Assembly (NCBI GenBank): GCA_014378285.1
Contig: JACMNZ010000353.1
Coordinates: 1-5,972, forward strand
Direction of reading: 5' to 3'
DNA: 5,972 bases
Source: Pseudopedobacter sp.
GTDB lineage: Bacteria > Bacteroidota > Bacteroidia > Sphingobacteriales > Sphingobacteriaceae
Part shown: positions 5,954 to 5,972 of the stretch, in pieces
Layout of the letters: every line of letters starts with the position of its first letter
Numbering within the stretch: position 1 is the stretch's first letter
Program-made: the position numbers and the translations under genes
The notes under the pieces: generated by a model
The model's database searches: none
The model's input: only the letters and a program-made list of their open reading frames with translations
Told to the model about the DNA's origin: nothing

Positions 5954-5972
5954 ATTTTTCCTTTTTATAAGA

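Noticed and set aside
1..5972. A CRISPR array, mobile element, prophage, toxin-antitoxin, defence or biosynthetic system
   Set aside because: No repeat-spacer pattern, transposase, integrase, terminal repeats or characteristic gene pairs were seen; the genes are mostly housekeeping.

Overview
The window looks like ordinary chromosomal DNA from an AT-rich member of the Bacteroidota, most likely a Sphingobacteriaceae/Pedobacter-like or flavobacterial genome. This rests on the base composition, the absence of clear Shine-Dalgarno sequences before the starts, several TAnnTTTG-like promoter elements, the style of the signal peptides (short hydrophobic core ending ...CFA|Q or ...CFS|Q), and the flavour of the housekeeping proteins. 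The genus is an inference.

Layout. Six of the seven genes are on the minus strand. Reading that strand from high to low coordinates: an acetyl-CoA C-acetyltransferase (4661-5839) is followed after 8 bp by a secreted protein of unknown function (3747-4652). A small secreted protein on the plus strand (3379-3741) ends only 5 bp from the end of that gene. Its 5' end faces a proton-dependent oligopeptide (POT) transporter (1825-3219) across a divergent promoter region of about 160 bp. Below the transporter come a polyprenol-phosphate mannosyltransferase-type GT2 enzyme (957-1694, TTG start), a tRNA1(Val) A37 N6-methyltransferase gene (156-869), and the first 52 codons of a YfcE-like metallophosphoesterase (1-156) that runs off the window.

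Main anomaly. The trmN6-like gene is split by a single in-frame TAA codon at 429-431. The reading frame continues unbroken on both sides, and the part after the stop still reads as the C-terminal half of the same enzyme. It is therefore a nonsense-interrupted gene (recent mutation, strain variant or sequencing error), not a short methyltransferase followed by an unrelated small gene. Its true end overlaps the metallophosphoesterase start as TAATG, so the premature stop could also reduce expression of that downstream gene.

How the genes work together. The set is mostly housekeeping: acetyl-CoA condensation or thiolysis, peptide uptake, polyprenol-linked sugar donor synthesis and tRNA modification. 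The only visible couplings are the thiolase/secreted-protein pair and the trmN6/phosphoesterase overlap. I see no CRISPR array, mobile element, phage gene, RNA gene, toxin-antitoxin pair or defence system, and no evidence for a new multi-gene system. The least understood genes are the two secreted proteins. No gene-free stretch exceeds 300 bases; the longest gaps are 1695-1824, 3220-3378 and 5840-5972.
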